DNA from: Adiantum capillus-veneris
Taxonomy: Eukaryota > Streptophyta > Polypodiopsida > Polypodiales > Pteridaceae
Length of the DNA: 64,000 bases
Direction: 5' to 3'
Assembly (NCBI GenBank): GCA_014529385.2
Contig: CM043944.1
Coordinates: forward strand, 81,584,384-81,648,383
Made by a program: the position numbers and the translations under genes. The notes below the pieces were generated by a model, which did no database searches, had not been told where the DNA came from, and saw nothing but the letters and a program-made list of their open reading frames with translations. Below, piece after piece: positions 38,390 to 50,186 of this stretch; position 1 is the stretch's first letter, and every line of letters starts with the position of its first letter.

Positions 38390-38634
38390 TTTCCTGCGCT
38401 ACAAGTTTCCAAGGGCATATTTGTGCACGCGCTCGTCGCAGGCAAAAATGATCGCCTGCGTGCGGATTTGGTTTTTTTTCCCAAATTTTTGCCGTCGATA
38501 TACGCGTGGAAATACGCGTGGAAACAAGCAGCTTTCGACGCGTATATCCACGTATATTTCGACGAGCAGTCTGCGTGGAAAGGTATGGTGCGTCGAAATA
38601 TGATGCGTCGAAAGCTGGGTATTATGTTGTAGTG
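38390..38634. mobile_element. Possible CACTA-type terminus with subterminal repeats
   Basis: The sequence up to TGTTGTAGTG at 38634, followed by TTG, looks like the right end of a CACTA element. It holds repeated GCGTCGAAA/TTCGACGCG and TACGCGTGGAAA motifs in both orientations. It also cuts off the minus-strand frame that runs through 38640-40518. No opposite end was found; it may be hidden or lost in the microsatellite block. Confidence 0.4.
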
Positions 38635-38639
38635 TTGTA

Positions 38640-40518
38640 ATTCCTGTAATGTTTGTTTTACAACAATTGCAAGTTGCTCTATAGAATTAAAATTAAGAGC
38701 ACTTTGCTCATTAGATTTTTTAACACTTTGTTTATCCATAGAATTCATCGCACTTTGCATACCATTACAATTCATTGCACTTTGCATACCATTACAATTC
38801 ATTGCACTTTGCATACCATTACTAGAATTCACCGCACTTTGCTCTTGAGAATTCACAAGACTTGGAGACAAGCAGTAACACAAAAAGACTTCATCTATTA
38901 AATCTGCTTTCTGCAAAATAGAAAGATCAGTTGTACATATAAGAGGTGCAGATGGTATATTTTTCTCACCAAGCAAAAGCACATGTTTACATTGGCCATA
39001 AAGGATAAGGAGTTCTGTTCATAACTAGTGTGCAATGTGTTTCCTAAACCATGCAGCCACTCCCGTCCTAAAACTATATCAGCACGGTCCATGTTCATAA
39101 CTTGGAAGTCAAGGGTCATCGTATGATCTTGAACAATAAGCTCAACCCCTTGAACTACCGTGTCCCATACTTCTTTATCACTCCTAGACATCTGCTCCAC
39201 CACATACTTGTGAGAGCAGGGAGTCTGCGTAAGCTTCAATTTCTTGACTAGCTTATAGTTCAAGAAGTTATGAGTTGCACCATCATCCACTAAAATACGA
39301 ACACGTTGTCCGTTAATAGTGCCATGCATGCAAATCAAATCATGGGGTCCAAAGGTGGGCTGCCACATTGAAGCAGGCACACAACACTTGTGCTTTTCTT
39401 CCATATGAAGAACCTCTACAACACAATATTTAGGAGATGAATCTAATGTGAGGTATTGCACTGTGTGCATGGCCTTTTCTTTGCCTTGGAAAAGAGGGAC
39501 AATCTTTCTTGTTATGTTGGTCCGAAAGACATCTAAAACACAAATTGTGTTTCTTTGCACGCTCAAAATCAGCAGTGCTGAGAGACCCACGTGGAGTATC
39601 TCATGAGTGCTTAGGCTTCTTAGCCTCTTGTGGGCATGGAGAGGTAGATTGTCTCTTATTCCTCTTGGAACGTGTGGGAGATCTACATCGCCATTGGCTC
39701 TTAGCCACATTGCTCTTAGCAAAAGTATTCTTAGAGTAGGGAACATTTCCTTTCCTCTCTTGGTCATCATCATATCTTTGGGCATGACTGATGGATTCTT
39801 CCAAAGTTTTTGGATGTTGGGTCTTGACATGAAGACGGTAGTCTTTGTCAAGACCCCTATTAAAACCCAGTATCTTTTGGAATTCATCTAGACCTTCTAT
39901 TTTTAATATGATTTCTTGATACTTCGAAAGGTACTGTGTGAGAGAGAGGCCAGACATGTGGCATGCATCCCATGCTAACCAATTCTTATCTTCTTCATTG
40001 GAGTCCAAAAACTCTTTCGAAAAAGAAGCCTGAAATGCAGCCCAAGACAGAGGACGAGCATCTATTGGAAATGTCATCCACCACTTATAGGCCTTGCCTT
40101 TAAGAGATAGACTTGTTTCCACATCTGTCTTTATATCCGTGGTGTGTCTCAATCTATGAATATCACTCCATTTGTGTAAGAACGTATTGATCGCATCCTT
40201 GTTGCGATCACGCTCTTCCCCGTGAAACTCAAGAATGGTGATATTCTTAAGTAATGCATTTCTACCTTCTGCATCTTCTGCAGTACTTGTCTCTTGGACT
40301 CTTTGAGTCGTGCGAGCTTGGTTCCCTTGAACCGTGCCGCTTTTGGCTCCTTGAGTCGTTTGTGAATTCATAAATTTCACAAGTAACTCCGTAAGATTGG
40401 TAAAATTTGCATTGAGTGCAGAGAGGTTGCTTTCAAGTATGCTTTGGCGATGTTCCAAAGTCTTGAAAGAAGCCATATCTACAAGCCCATGATCTCCTAG
40501 ATCATCATCATCATGCAT
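38640..40518 (-). pseudogene. Gypsy gag-protease relic
   Basis: gag opens MHDDDDLGDHGLVDMASF at 40518. It continues through ITILEFHGEERDRN, YKWWMTFPIDARPLSWAAF and LSLTQYLSKYQEIILKIEGL, a retrotransposon gag (capsid) domain, to an in-frame TGA at 39601-39603. Past it, the same frame gives a zinc knuckle CFRCLSDQHNKKDC (about 39550-39505). In a shifted frame, 39360-39010 encodes a retropepsin: MHGTINGQRVRILVDDGATHNF and IVLGREWLHGLG. The catalytic D-T-G is D-D-G. A Met-Asn-rich tail with repeats follows to 38640. The right edge lies just before the family-A LTR at 40586; the left edge meets the CACTA-like terminus. Confidence 0.82.
38750..38833 (-). repeat. 27-bp coding minisatellite, three copies
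   Basis: Three tandem 27-bp units (GCACTTTGCATACCATTACAA plus TTCATT); on the minus strand each encodes MNCNGMQSA. A multiple-of-three unit inside the tail of the gag-protease relic suggests that it expanded while the frame was still translated. Confidence 0.85.
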
Positions 40519-40585
40519 ATTAGTGTCAGCAGCACCCGTGGTGCCCTAATTTTGATCTACGTGCTCAAAATCAAACGTGTGTGTA

Positions 40586-41542
40586 TGTTGACCGTTGGGT
40601 CAACAACACAACATAACTCAAGTTTGTACCAAAGTCTTATCTTTTGCGAGTTATGAAATGCTGCGGATTATGGATATAAACGTCATTTGTAATGAGTAGT
40701 TATTCTAGTTTCAGAAGCCGGGGTGCAATGGCACTTCCAGATTATAAATACAAAGCCATTTGACCCTTTCAACCCCATTTTTGGTTAAACCTAAGGTAGC
40801 CTTCGTATATAAGTTACCTAGGGTCATTTTGTAAGAAGACTTTTTTCATAATCAAACTTTTAGCGCTGCCGTCTACTGTGTGTGAGAGAGAAAGAGAGTG
40901 AGTGTGAGCTTCATCCTCTCGCTACGCCCGTCTCGCTCAACGCATTGGAGATCCGACTGCACCATTGCTGTAGGCTTGAGGAGAGCTACGCGACAACGCC
41001 AAGCATTCCACGTGAGACGAAGGACACACGCCGACGCATCTACAAGCTATTTGTGGCCGTAAGTGTATCAAACGATGTCTGTTTTCTGCGTGCTAGTAGT
41101 CTATAGAATCGTGGCGACATAAGCTACGCATACGTACTCATAAATTTCAGTTTCGGGCACATTCAAAATTCGGCTCTGTCATCCTACGTGTTTTCCGCAG
41201 ATGGGTTTAGAGTGAGGGTTTTGAGTGTAGAAGCTTAGGGACAGGTGTATCCTAGTGAGGGGATGGTGTTCCTTAAGTTTCATAGAAATCTGGCATGATT
41301 AGGTGAGTTACCTTCCGTATGTGTGTATGTGGCTAGGTGGTGTAGTTGAGAGCAGTGAGGTTCTTGATTGTGGTTTAGTTGGCCTTCTAGAGTGTTGTAT
41401 GTGTAGGATGATCTCAGCCTGACAAGCTTAAGAGATTTCCTCCGTGTGCCTATCGTGTCATCTGTGTCCTCGATTGACATTATGTTGATCTAGGTAGTGT
41501 TTGCATGCACTTCATGGGTGTGTGAGTCGCTCTCGTCCAACA
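40586..41542 (+). repeat. 5' LTR, family A
   Basis: 957 bp, TGTTGACC...CGTCCAACA. It begins with an inverted repeat, GTTGACC and GGTCAAC, around a GTTG loop. It contains a GA-rich tract (40883-40900) and a probable leader start. Related copies: 52125-52485 (truncated) and 13538-14473. Confidence 0.92.
40743..40750 (+). promoter_or_regulatory. TATA box of the family-A LTR
   Basis: TATAAATA, about 158 bp into the LTR. The equivalent positions read TGTAAATA in the 3' LTR and TCTACATA in the copy at 13538-14473, so only the 5' LTR keeps a good box. Confidence 0.6.
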
Positions 41543-41560
41543 TTGGCGCCATTGCCGGGG
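41543..41560 (+). other. Primer-binding site, TGGCGCC type
   Basis: TTGGCGCCATTGCCGGGG abuts the LTR end. It differs by one base from the TGGCGCCGTTGCCGGGG site common in plant Athila/Tat-type gypsy elements, which supports both the element class and its direction. Confidence 0.88.
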
Positions 41561-41982
41561 ACACAAGGACCTAAGTAGGTTTCCTACTAACACTCGTGTG
41601 ATGGTTGCTTGATTTAGTTTCGGCTAAAGAAATCGTTTTTCTTAAGTGGATCTGGAAGAGGATATTCCGTGATCAAGTGGATAGCCAGGAAGCGTGTGTC
41701 TTGCCGAGGGTCTGCGACTAGATAGGTTTAGTAAGGATCTGTGGATTAGAGTAGTTGTTGGTGGTCGAGTGATTTGTGAGGTGATAAAAGCGTTTACTAG
41801 TCCGTGTGTGGTAGTGAAGCGTTTTTCTACTCATAAATGCAAAACCCCATATGATTTGTAGGAGTAGCTTTAGGTAAGTGATCCGATTCTGATCTAGAGC
41901 TATTCAGCATTGAATTATTTGCTAAAGTGCTTGATTGCATTTGAAATCACGGAAAAGTGTGCTTTTGAGGATAAAAATGCAT

Positions 41983-43311
41983 TAACACTAGGTTGGTAAC
42001 CTAATAGGAGATAAAAATGTCCTTTCAGGGTTTTGAAAAAAACCTCCAAAACCATAGTAGATCCACTCATTTTGTGAAATCCTTTCATGCGGTTATAGTT
42101 CAAGGCCTACTACACATGGAAAAAATAAGAAACTTGTAAAATTTCTCATCTTTTGGTCACACCAAGCCTCCAAAGTTGATGGACCAGTACATTTTCATCA
42201 AAACAGTCATTTCTTACGTTCTGTTGCATAAAAATAAGATTAGGGATTTTTGTAGGACTTGAGATAAATTCCCTAGTTAACTTCAATGGGTTGGTGATCA
42301 GAACATATGATTGCTTCTCACTCACTATTTTTTGTTTTGCCAAAATAAATAGGTACAAAGAAGTTGAATTTTTACCATTCTGCAAACCTATCATCAAAGT
42401 TTCTATCGCCATACTCAATACAAATAATATATGCATGTTTTCTTAGTTTCCTATTGTCCTTTAGGTTCATAAGAAGCCATGGATCATGTCAAAAGAATAA
42501 TACATCTCTTACCAAGGGGAATCTTGGGGACAAAGATGAAGTGCTAAATACAGCAAACATGAAAAAACTGGGTTGAACATTATGAGTTGTAGAATCCCAT
42601 AGAAAATATTCAATATCTAGCCAAATTTGATCCTTATGACTAGATATGGTTACTACCTACAAAATGCATGTAGTTGTCACAAGAAACTAACAATATTGAA
42701 AAAGCTATACTTGATATACTAGAGTGTTTCGTTTTCTTCTATAATTGAAAAAATCAACCATCGTTGTCTACTATGCAAAATAGGGTATTAGGTGCCCCAA
42801 AACTCAAGGAATATTAGCTTTATGTTACAATATGCGACATGGAAAATCAAAACTGCATTTGGATATCATGAAAGCCACCAAAAAAATAATAGAAAAACTA
42901 AAATTTGGCTAAAAAACAAGATTTGACAATTTTTGTAATTTGGTCATAACTTACAACTTTAACATTTATTTCTCCCTAGAAGCATCAGGACATGTTGAGG
43001 GCTACTAAAGATAGTTCTCCAGCATTATATACCTCACAAACATGAATTCTAGAGTGGTATAGTTGCAAAAAGTTGAAAAAAGCCAAAAACAGGACCCGTT
43101 TTTTCACACAGTTTAGGTTGTGAAATGTTGTGCAAGGACAAGGTTAAAGATGGAATTGATATTCCAAAAAAATGTCGACTTTTTTTCAGCTCATGAGACA
43201 ACTTTCTAGACAGATAGCACCTCAAAATCTATTTTGAAACTCTTGACATAATTCAAGGAAAATGGTCACTTCACAGGACATAAAAGTGTCCCATTACCAA
43301 CCTAGTGTTAA
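41983..43311. mobile_element. TIR element with TTAA ends, copy 2
   Basis: About 1,329 bp, closely similar to 1240-2586 from end to end, with the same TTAACACTAGGTTGGTAA ends. It lacks the duplicated GGACATAAAAGTGTCC hairpin at its right end. The shared 96-codon minus-strand frame (42146-42436 here) differs from copy 1 at about six amino acids, which argues against strong protein conservation. It interrupts the leader of the gypsy element, so it moved after or with it. Confidence 0.85.
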
Positions 43312-43411
43312 ACAAGCTTTTGTGGATATTTTTGTATGACTGACTAATGCTGTGCATATAAAAGAGCATTTGCAAGGGTTCTGTGAAGAAAACCTGCAAT
43401 TCTGTAAACAT

Positions 43412-44825
43412 AGACATCCTACGCGTAGGATGTCTCAAGGGGGTTCTGGAGACCAAATTTGAAAATTCTAACTGCACCAGTGGGTTCAGAGGGTAAGTTT
43501 TACCCTATTTTCATATTGACTTGAGTGTTTTTCCCTATTTTTTGTTGACCAAAAGCCAAAAGGCTGAGTAAGAAAATGTAAAATTTCAGCAAAGGCTTAA
43601 TTGAGTGATTTTTGCATGTTTTTGCAATTGTGAAGCATACTTGCACTTCCTGAGAGCATAAGGAAGCATCAGGGACACTTCAGTCTGAAAAAATCAGCAG
43701 TAGACATCCTACGCGTAGGATGTCTACAGGGTGATCTGGTGGAAATTTTGCAATTCTGAGTTGACCAGTGTGTTCAAAGGGTAGGTTTTACCCTATTTTC
43801 ACCTGGAAAGGGGAACTTGACCATATCTTGACAAGATAAGGCCAGATAGAATGAAATTGCCAGACATCCTACCCAAATTGTGCCAAGGCATTATTCCAAG
43901 ATCAAAACCATAGGATGGCTGCAGGAGCATGATCTGCATGATATATTGAGTGACTGAGAGAGTTTTCATCTCATTTGGGGGAGAAACGGGGGTCCTAAGC
44001 AGACTTTAGCACTTTTGAATGAAAAAGACTAGAACAGCTAAAATTGGGGTCTTTTGAAATCCAAACCAAAATCTGAGCATACCACTGGGTTACTGACATC
44101 AAGGGGAAGCTTTGGGTCAAGTCTGGGGTCAAACAAGCCAAAAAGACATCCTACGCGTAGGATGTCATATGTGTGATTTTACACTCCAAACTTAATTTTG
44201 AGCATACCACAGTGATCAGCACCTTAAGGAGAGTCTGTGGTTCAAATTTGGGGAAATTCTGAGCAAAAACACATCCTACGCGTAGGATGTCTAATGCATA
44301 ATTCTGAAACCAAAATTCTACTGTGATTATACCATGCTGTCATATAGCCTTAGATAAGCCTCCTAAGCAAATTTGGTCCAATTTGGAGTTGATTTGACTT
44401 AGAAATTCATCAGAATAGACATCGGGCTTTTGGAACAGATTCTTGATCATTTGACCAACCTATAGGTGTCAGAATCAAAAAGTAAAAATAGTTGTGAGTT
44501 AAGCACATCAAGGGGAAGCTACATTGCAAGTTTGAACTGAAACAGAGCAAAAAGACATCCTACGCGTAGGATGTCTCCAGCTTGATTTAGGAGTCCAAAC
44601 CAACTTATGAGCACACCACTGTGATCAGCACATCAAGGAGAAGCTGGGGTGAAAATTTCAAGTCATTCTGAGCAAAAAGACATCCTACGCGTAGGATGTC
44701 TCAAGGCCATTTTTAGATCCAAATAAAATTCTGAGCATACCATTGTGTTGGTGGACTCAAGGGGAGTATCTGGACCAAATTTTGTTAAATTCTGAGCATA
44801 TAGACATACTACGCGTAGGATGTCT
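43412..44825 (+). repeat. Leader array of seven palindromes sharing one core
   Basis: The 20-base core ACATCCTACGCGTAGGATGT, usually extended to 22-26 bases, is present at 43412-43435, 43701-43726, 44145-44166, 44271-44290, 44553-44576, 44679-44702 and 44802-44825 (the last with one mismatch). Intervals are 289, 444, 126, 282, 126 and 123 bp, near multiples of about 126-148. The palindromes sit in a diverged tandem repeat with GAGCATACCACTGTGATCAGC and a CAAATTT-like block; units at about 43861 and 44418 keep only half palindromes. It lies between primer site and gag, where LTR elements carry RNA packaging and dimerisation signals. Confidence 0.92.
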
Positions 44826-45260
44826 CTAGGCCAGTTTTAGGGTCCAACTATAATTTTGACCATACAGAAGTGTTCATAGTGTCACAGAGATCCCAAATCT
44901 TCTTTTAAAATTGAAATTGGAAACTGCATTTCACTATTTTGGCCATAACTTTCACAAACGGTATCGGATTGGAAAAGTTTTTATATCAAAGCGTAGCCTG
45001 AGAGCGGATCTACAGATCTTAGAGCAAAACTTGAACTAAAGCCTACGACAACCATGTAGTTCAACTTTGAAAACAAAAACGTCGTTTGAGGCCTCAAAAT
45101 TCATCCGCAAGTCAGGGGTGTCTGAAAGCGACAATTTGCGAGAATTGTGACGAAACGGTTGCGGTTTTGGACATAGTTTCGACTTTTTCCTAACCAAAGC
45201 ACTTGAACACAGTGGAATAAGTCTACTTGAACCAAGCAAAAGCTCTTAAGCCTAGAAATC

Positions 45261-48200
45261 ATGTCTACCCTAGATTCAAACGCAGCTTACAAAAGCTTGG
45301 AGATCCAGACGATAGAGGAATATCCTCCCACAATGGATCTTCCAAACTTGCAATTGATAAAGACCCATCTTGTTGAGAGAGTTTGGATGATTGGTCATGA
45401 GAGTGAAGGACTATATAGATACATTGAAGACAATGAGGTCAATCTTTATAGGTGCTCAGATCCATACCTAGAAGAGATAACAGATTACAAGCTCTTATAT
45501 GTCTACACATATGGAGTCGACTGTCAATGGAGATCTATAGTTGTCGACAAGTATGGACGAGAATACAGAGTTGTAGAAAGCACAAATCCACAGATTGTAC
45601 TAGAAAGAGGTGGATATTTGGTCGATGAAGGACCACAAATGCCTCCACCAAACACGAGAATTCCTATAGGAATTCCAGGAAGAGAGCAACCAGGATTCCC
45701 TTCAAGAGCGATAACGAGAGAAGGATTGGGTAAGTCTCTGATTAGACTTGTAGACAATCGACGAGTTAGACCATCCCAAGTCCAGAAATGGATAAACAAA
45801 AAATACTCCGGAAAGAAAGATCCGAGAGATCACGTAGCGGCTTTTAGAAGAGTGATTAGAGTAGAGGAAGTTTCAGGTTTTGCGACACAGTTTGCGGGAT
45901 TTGGATTGACTCTAGAAGATGATGCAAATACATGGTTAGACTCGGTGGAAAAATGGGATTTTGAGACCCTAGATGAGCTGTTTGAGGAGTTTATTGAAGA
46001 ATTCTCGCCAAAAGGCATTGCTCACAACACGGTCTTGCAAATCCATAAATTCAAACAAAAAGAGGATGAATCAGTACGCAAAGCATCATTACGGCTCAAG
46101 AGATATGTTAAACTCTGTCCGAGAGCGGAATTACCTACGCAAGCACGACTGATGTTGATCTTTATCCAGGGAATGAGAGATGAGGGCCTTCAGAAGGATC
46201 TGCATATGATAAGGAGGATGACGCTAAACGAGTTGATCAAAGAAGCTCTTTATCTAGTGGATAATTGTGATGCATACAAAGAAAGGGACTTAAAGAGTCA
46301 AGGAGATGACACATCCTCTCAGCACAGTGTTTCACAGATAAGTGAGTCCATTGCCAAGCCAACGGCACCTATTGATCAAGAAAATCTTATCGACGACTTG
46401 GTAAAGAGGTTAATTCCTCTTATAAGGTCTGATTCGGGAGAGCCGAAGTTGTGTGAAATTGAGAGAAAATGGACAAACCATATGGGGGAAGAGTGCTATT
46501 ATAGCATGGAAAATGCTAGGGAGAGGTATGTACAACCTATTCCAGACGCACCTACTCCACCTAGATACATTACGGGGAATGCGCCAGGACCAGTAGGAGT
46601 TTTAAGGCCACAGCTTGTCTTAGGACAACAAACTCCGCTGCCAGGTGCTAGAATGCTGGTAGACATGAGATACATGCCAATGATGGAAGCATCAAATAAA
46701 CCAACGCCAGTACCAGCTACAATGTGGTATAGCAACCAAAGTGGGTACTACCCTTCGGAGCAACAAAATGTGAGAGCAACACATGGAGTGGTGAGGCCGG
46801 TACAACCTCCACCTCCTGGGTTTCAGTCGAAAGAAAGAAGGTATGAAATGGACGAAAGGACATTGCGATTCATTGCAAATAGTGGCTTATCTAGGTCAAA
46901 GCTTGCTTATAGACAAGAGGAAATGCTAAAAGAATCTCCTCAACCAGAGACAGATTGTCACAAAAGTCGTGACAACCACTTGGTCAAACAATGTCGTCAT
47001 ACGGAGATCACTGAAGTAAATGCCTATTGTCTTCAGTGTGGCATCACTCACTTGATCCCCGATTGCCCGAAAAAACCAAACCAAATCAGGCAAATCACGA
47101 CAAATGTATCAGGGATTGTTTAGCTCCCTAGTAGCTCAGAAAATGAAAATGTTGTACCAGTTCAAGTGGTTACGAGAGCACAAGCTCAAAAGAAAGCTGA
47201 TGAGAATCCAGAGACAAAGGACACGGAAAGTGACACGAGTCCAAAGATAGATGATGGACCAAAGACATACGCACCTAGTCAGAAAACCAAGAGCAAACGA
47301 AATAGTTGGAAAGCTAGAAAGACTAGGATGAAAGCACGCAGGGAACGAGAGCAAAAATCCCTAGTTGAGAAGCTTACCGAAGCTGAGGAGAAGATAAAAC
47401 AACATGAGGAAAAGGAGGCACCTTCTCTTACACAGATGGTTAAACCTCTAGAAGAACCATCCACGGATGAGAAACCGAGAAGTGCTAGTTCAGGAGGATC
47501 TGTGTTAGCAGAGAAGGTTAATGAGACATTAGATGCCCTCTTGAAAGCCTATGATGCGAGGCTCAAAAAAAATCAAACCCAAGAACAAAGGTGGATGACA
47601 TATCCCTATGCGGAGCTAGAAAAGCAAAAATTTGAAATGTGCCAGAAAATGATTCAAACAGCCCAAGCTTTACTAGAACCACCAGTTGCAAACCCTGAGG
47701 ATGTGAGCTGTGTCATGCCTAAACAAGTAATCCCACCAAACCAGGAACTAAAAGAGCCAGATTCTAGTAATGATCACAGACCAAACCTCAAAGACCCAGC
47801 ATTAGAACCAAGGATAGTGCTGAATACCACGGATAACTCTTCCGAGGGATTTCACCAAGCTATACCTGAGGATTGTAAAGAGATAGATGGTCTTGACGAA
47901 TTGTGGAAACAAGTCAGAGAGGCCAATGAAGCGGATGACCTAAGAAGATGAGTAGAACGAGGAGTGTTTCTACCACCAATAGAGGAATTTGAGACTGGAT
48001 CTCAAATGAATCTAGACGTGCAATCGTGTTGGGGAAACAAAGGATCTGTACAATCTATGGATAGTCAACCCCATTCGCTAAGAACACTACCGTCCTACAT
48101 GGGAAAGTACGAGACCAAGTCAGATGTGGTCGCAGTCCCATCATAGAGACTGTCTCCCAACAAGGCCATCAATTCAAAGGGGCTAGTAGATATTCTATCT

Positions 48201-50186
48201 ACCCCAGTCACCTGTACAATAATGTTAGCCGAGTTGCTCATAATAAGACCAAACATGTGGGCTAATGTGGGTAAATGTCTAGAGAAATTTGGTGTAAAAA
48301 CCCCAATGACGCAAATCGAGGAAGGCATCAAAGAGCTTGAAATGCCTCAACTAAATACTAGGCCAGTGCCATTAAACAAGGTAGGCGAGTATTACGAGGG
48401 AGAAGATGGAAACACCACCCTTCCTGTGGAATTCAATGGTGTAAAAACCATGGAAATCCTTGACAGTGGAGCTGGTGTGGCCATTGCAACCAAAGAGGTT
48501 TGGAAAAAAAGTGGAAAACCTGCCTTGATATCCACACGAATGACCCTGCAGCTTGCAGACGGACACAAGGAAAAGCCCATAGGACTGCTAGAAAAATTAC
48601 TTGTTACTTCTTGTGGCATTGAATATGAACACACTTTTGCTGTTGTTGCCTTTGACAAGAAGAAGAACTATGAAATCATTCTGGGAAGACCATTCATGCG
48701 ACAATTGAAAACGGTCCAAGATTGGGGTTATGACCATATATACCTGAGACATATGGAAACCATAACAAAGATAAACTTGAGGGACCATAGCTATAGGGAT
48801 GTGATGAGAACACCGGTCGAGGAGCTTGATTCTGCCACAGTAGCAGGATCAGAACTTCCAGCTTGGTTAGGTAAGCCTAAAGAACTGTGGATGTGTGGAG
48901 CTTCACAATGTGGTAGCTTGAAGCGTGAGGAATGTATCCTAGAACGGGCTATAGAGGATATGTACTATATCCCAGAACCATTTTCTGAAGAAGAGTTAGA
49001 GCCTTTTGGATGGGAACACATCTTGGATACTCTGGACGTGTGCGCCGTGGAGGATGCTCCCACAACAAAGTTTTGTGATGAAAATGGCTATGATGTCGTT
49101 CCTTATTTTGCAGTGAGTGTAATCCAGGAAAACGAAGATAACCAGACATCAACAAGCTCTCGAAATAAGGAGAAAACAAAGAATTGTGGAGAATCAAAAG
49201 ATGAAGAAGACGACGAGTTCTATGACTCTGTAGAACACTTCGAGCTTCAAGAGGATCAACGACCCAAGAATCAATGTCATCGTTACATGAATAAAGTGCA
49301 TCAAAAGTGGATTCCAAAGTCCTCGGTAAAGACACAGCCACCACAAGCATCCTCATACACGACTCCTAATAAGGATGCAAAGACTCAGCTAGGAGGAATA
49401 CGACCAGAGCAACGAGCTAACAATGATCTAATCAATGGGCTAGAAAAGTCCTCCAAGAAACTACCACCCACGAGCAAACAGACAGTAACTTTCCACTACC
49501 TTCCAAAAAATCAAAGGAAAGTACAAGAAATCAACCTTGCAGAGGATAGTAGCGATAGTGATGAATCTTACGACATCCCCTATCATCAACTCAGACCATC
49601 ACTATCACCAACCCCTTTAGCAACAACCATGACAGGTCAAAAGAACAGGACAACAAGTCAAAGCCAAAAAGCTCGACAAATCTGGATACCAAAAAACTAG
49701 ATCGGCCAAAAACAGATATGGATCAAGAAGACAAAGATCTCTAATGACAAATCACAAGATCCAACACCAAAACAAAAACAAAGAAAGCGTGCATGAACGG
49801 GTAAGAATATCACAAAATCGCAAGCTTTCAAAACTCAGGTTTGGGCTCCAAAGAAGTTGATTCAAGCACCAAAAAGTCAGGAATTCATTTGGATTCCAAA
49901 ACAACCACAATATCAACTTTCAAAGCCTGCATCCCGTCACCAACCAAGCGTACAAGGGCTGAAGCAAAAACCACTGTCGACTCACACAACAAAAAGGTGG
50001 ATCCCAAAGAAGTCTCTTCAAACACAAACGAAGCACGGGCAAGTATGGGTTCCCAAATGAGCGTCAGCAACAACAAAAAAGCCAATAAACGCAAAGAAAT
50101 GGGTCCCAAAGAAGAACAACCAAATTGCTGTCAGTGCATCGCTGCTTGAATTCTTACAATTCTTCCTACGATTACAGTACAGTTAG
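45261..50186 (+). pseudogene. Gag-protease polyprotein in a single frame with six in-frame stops
   Basis: One phase stays open from ATG 45261 to TAG 50184-50186 (1,642 codons), broken by TAG 47121, TGA 47949, TAG 48144, TAG 49698, TGA 49794 and TGA 50058 but by no frameshift. Domains: a capsid-type gag (DPRDHVAAFRRVI, ANTWLDSVEKWDFETLDELF, residues about 190-330), two zinc knuckles of unusual C-x2-C-x3-H-x4-C spacing (residues 566-578, with Ser for the second Cys, and 590-602), a charged coiled-coil-like region (47280-47420), then a retropepsin (ILDSGAGVAIAT and EIILGRPFMRQL, about 48450-48720). The last 900 bp hold repeated W-x-P-K motifs. The stops are compatible with C-to-T decay (CGA to TGA, CAG to TAG). 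The start follows the leader without earlier ATG in phase that I can support. Confidence 0.88.
49300..50120 (+). other. W-x-P-K motif region of the polyprotein
   Basis: KWIPKSS, QIWIPKN, QIWIKK, QVWAPKK, FIWIPKQ, RWIPKKS, QVWVPK and KWVPKK occur in succession, separated by 15-130 mostly polar residues. A related set (QIWIPK, LCIPKG, FIWIPK) is found at 59124-59250. The motif may bind nucleic acid or another capsid component; that is speculation. The frame is in phase with gag and protease. Confidence 0.75.

Noticed and set aside
43412-44825. CRISPR array (short palindromic repeats at regular spacing)
   Set aside because: The spacers are themselves diverged copies of one unit and about 100 bp or more long, the setting is a plant retroelement leader, and no cas-like gene exists. 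It is a tandem repeat with palindromes.
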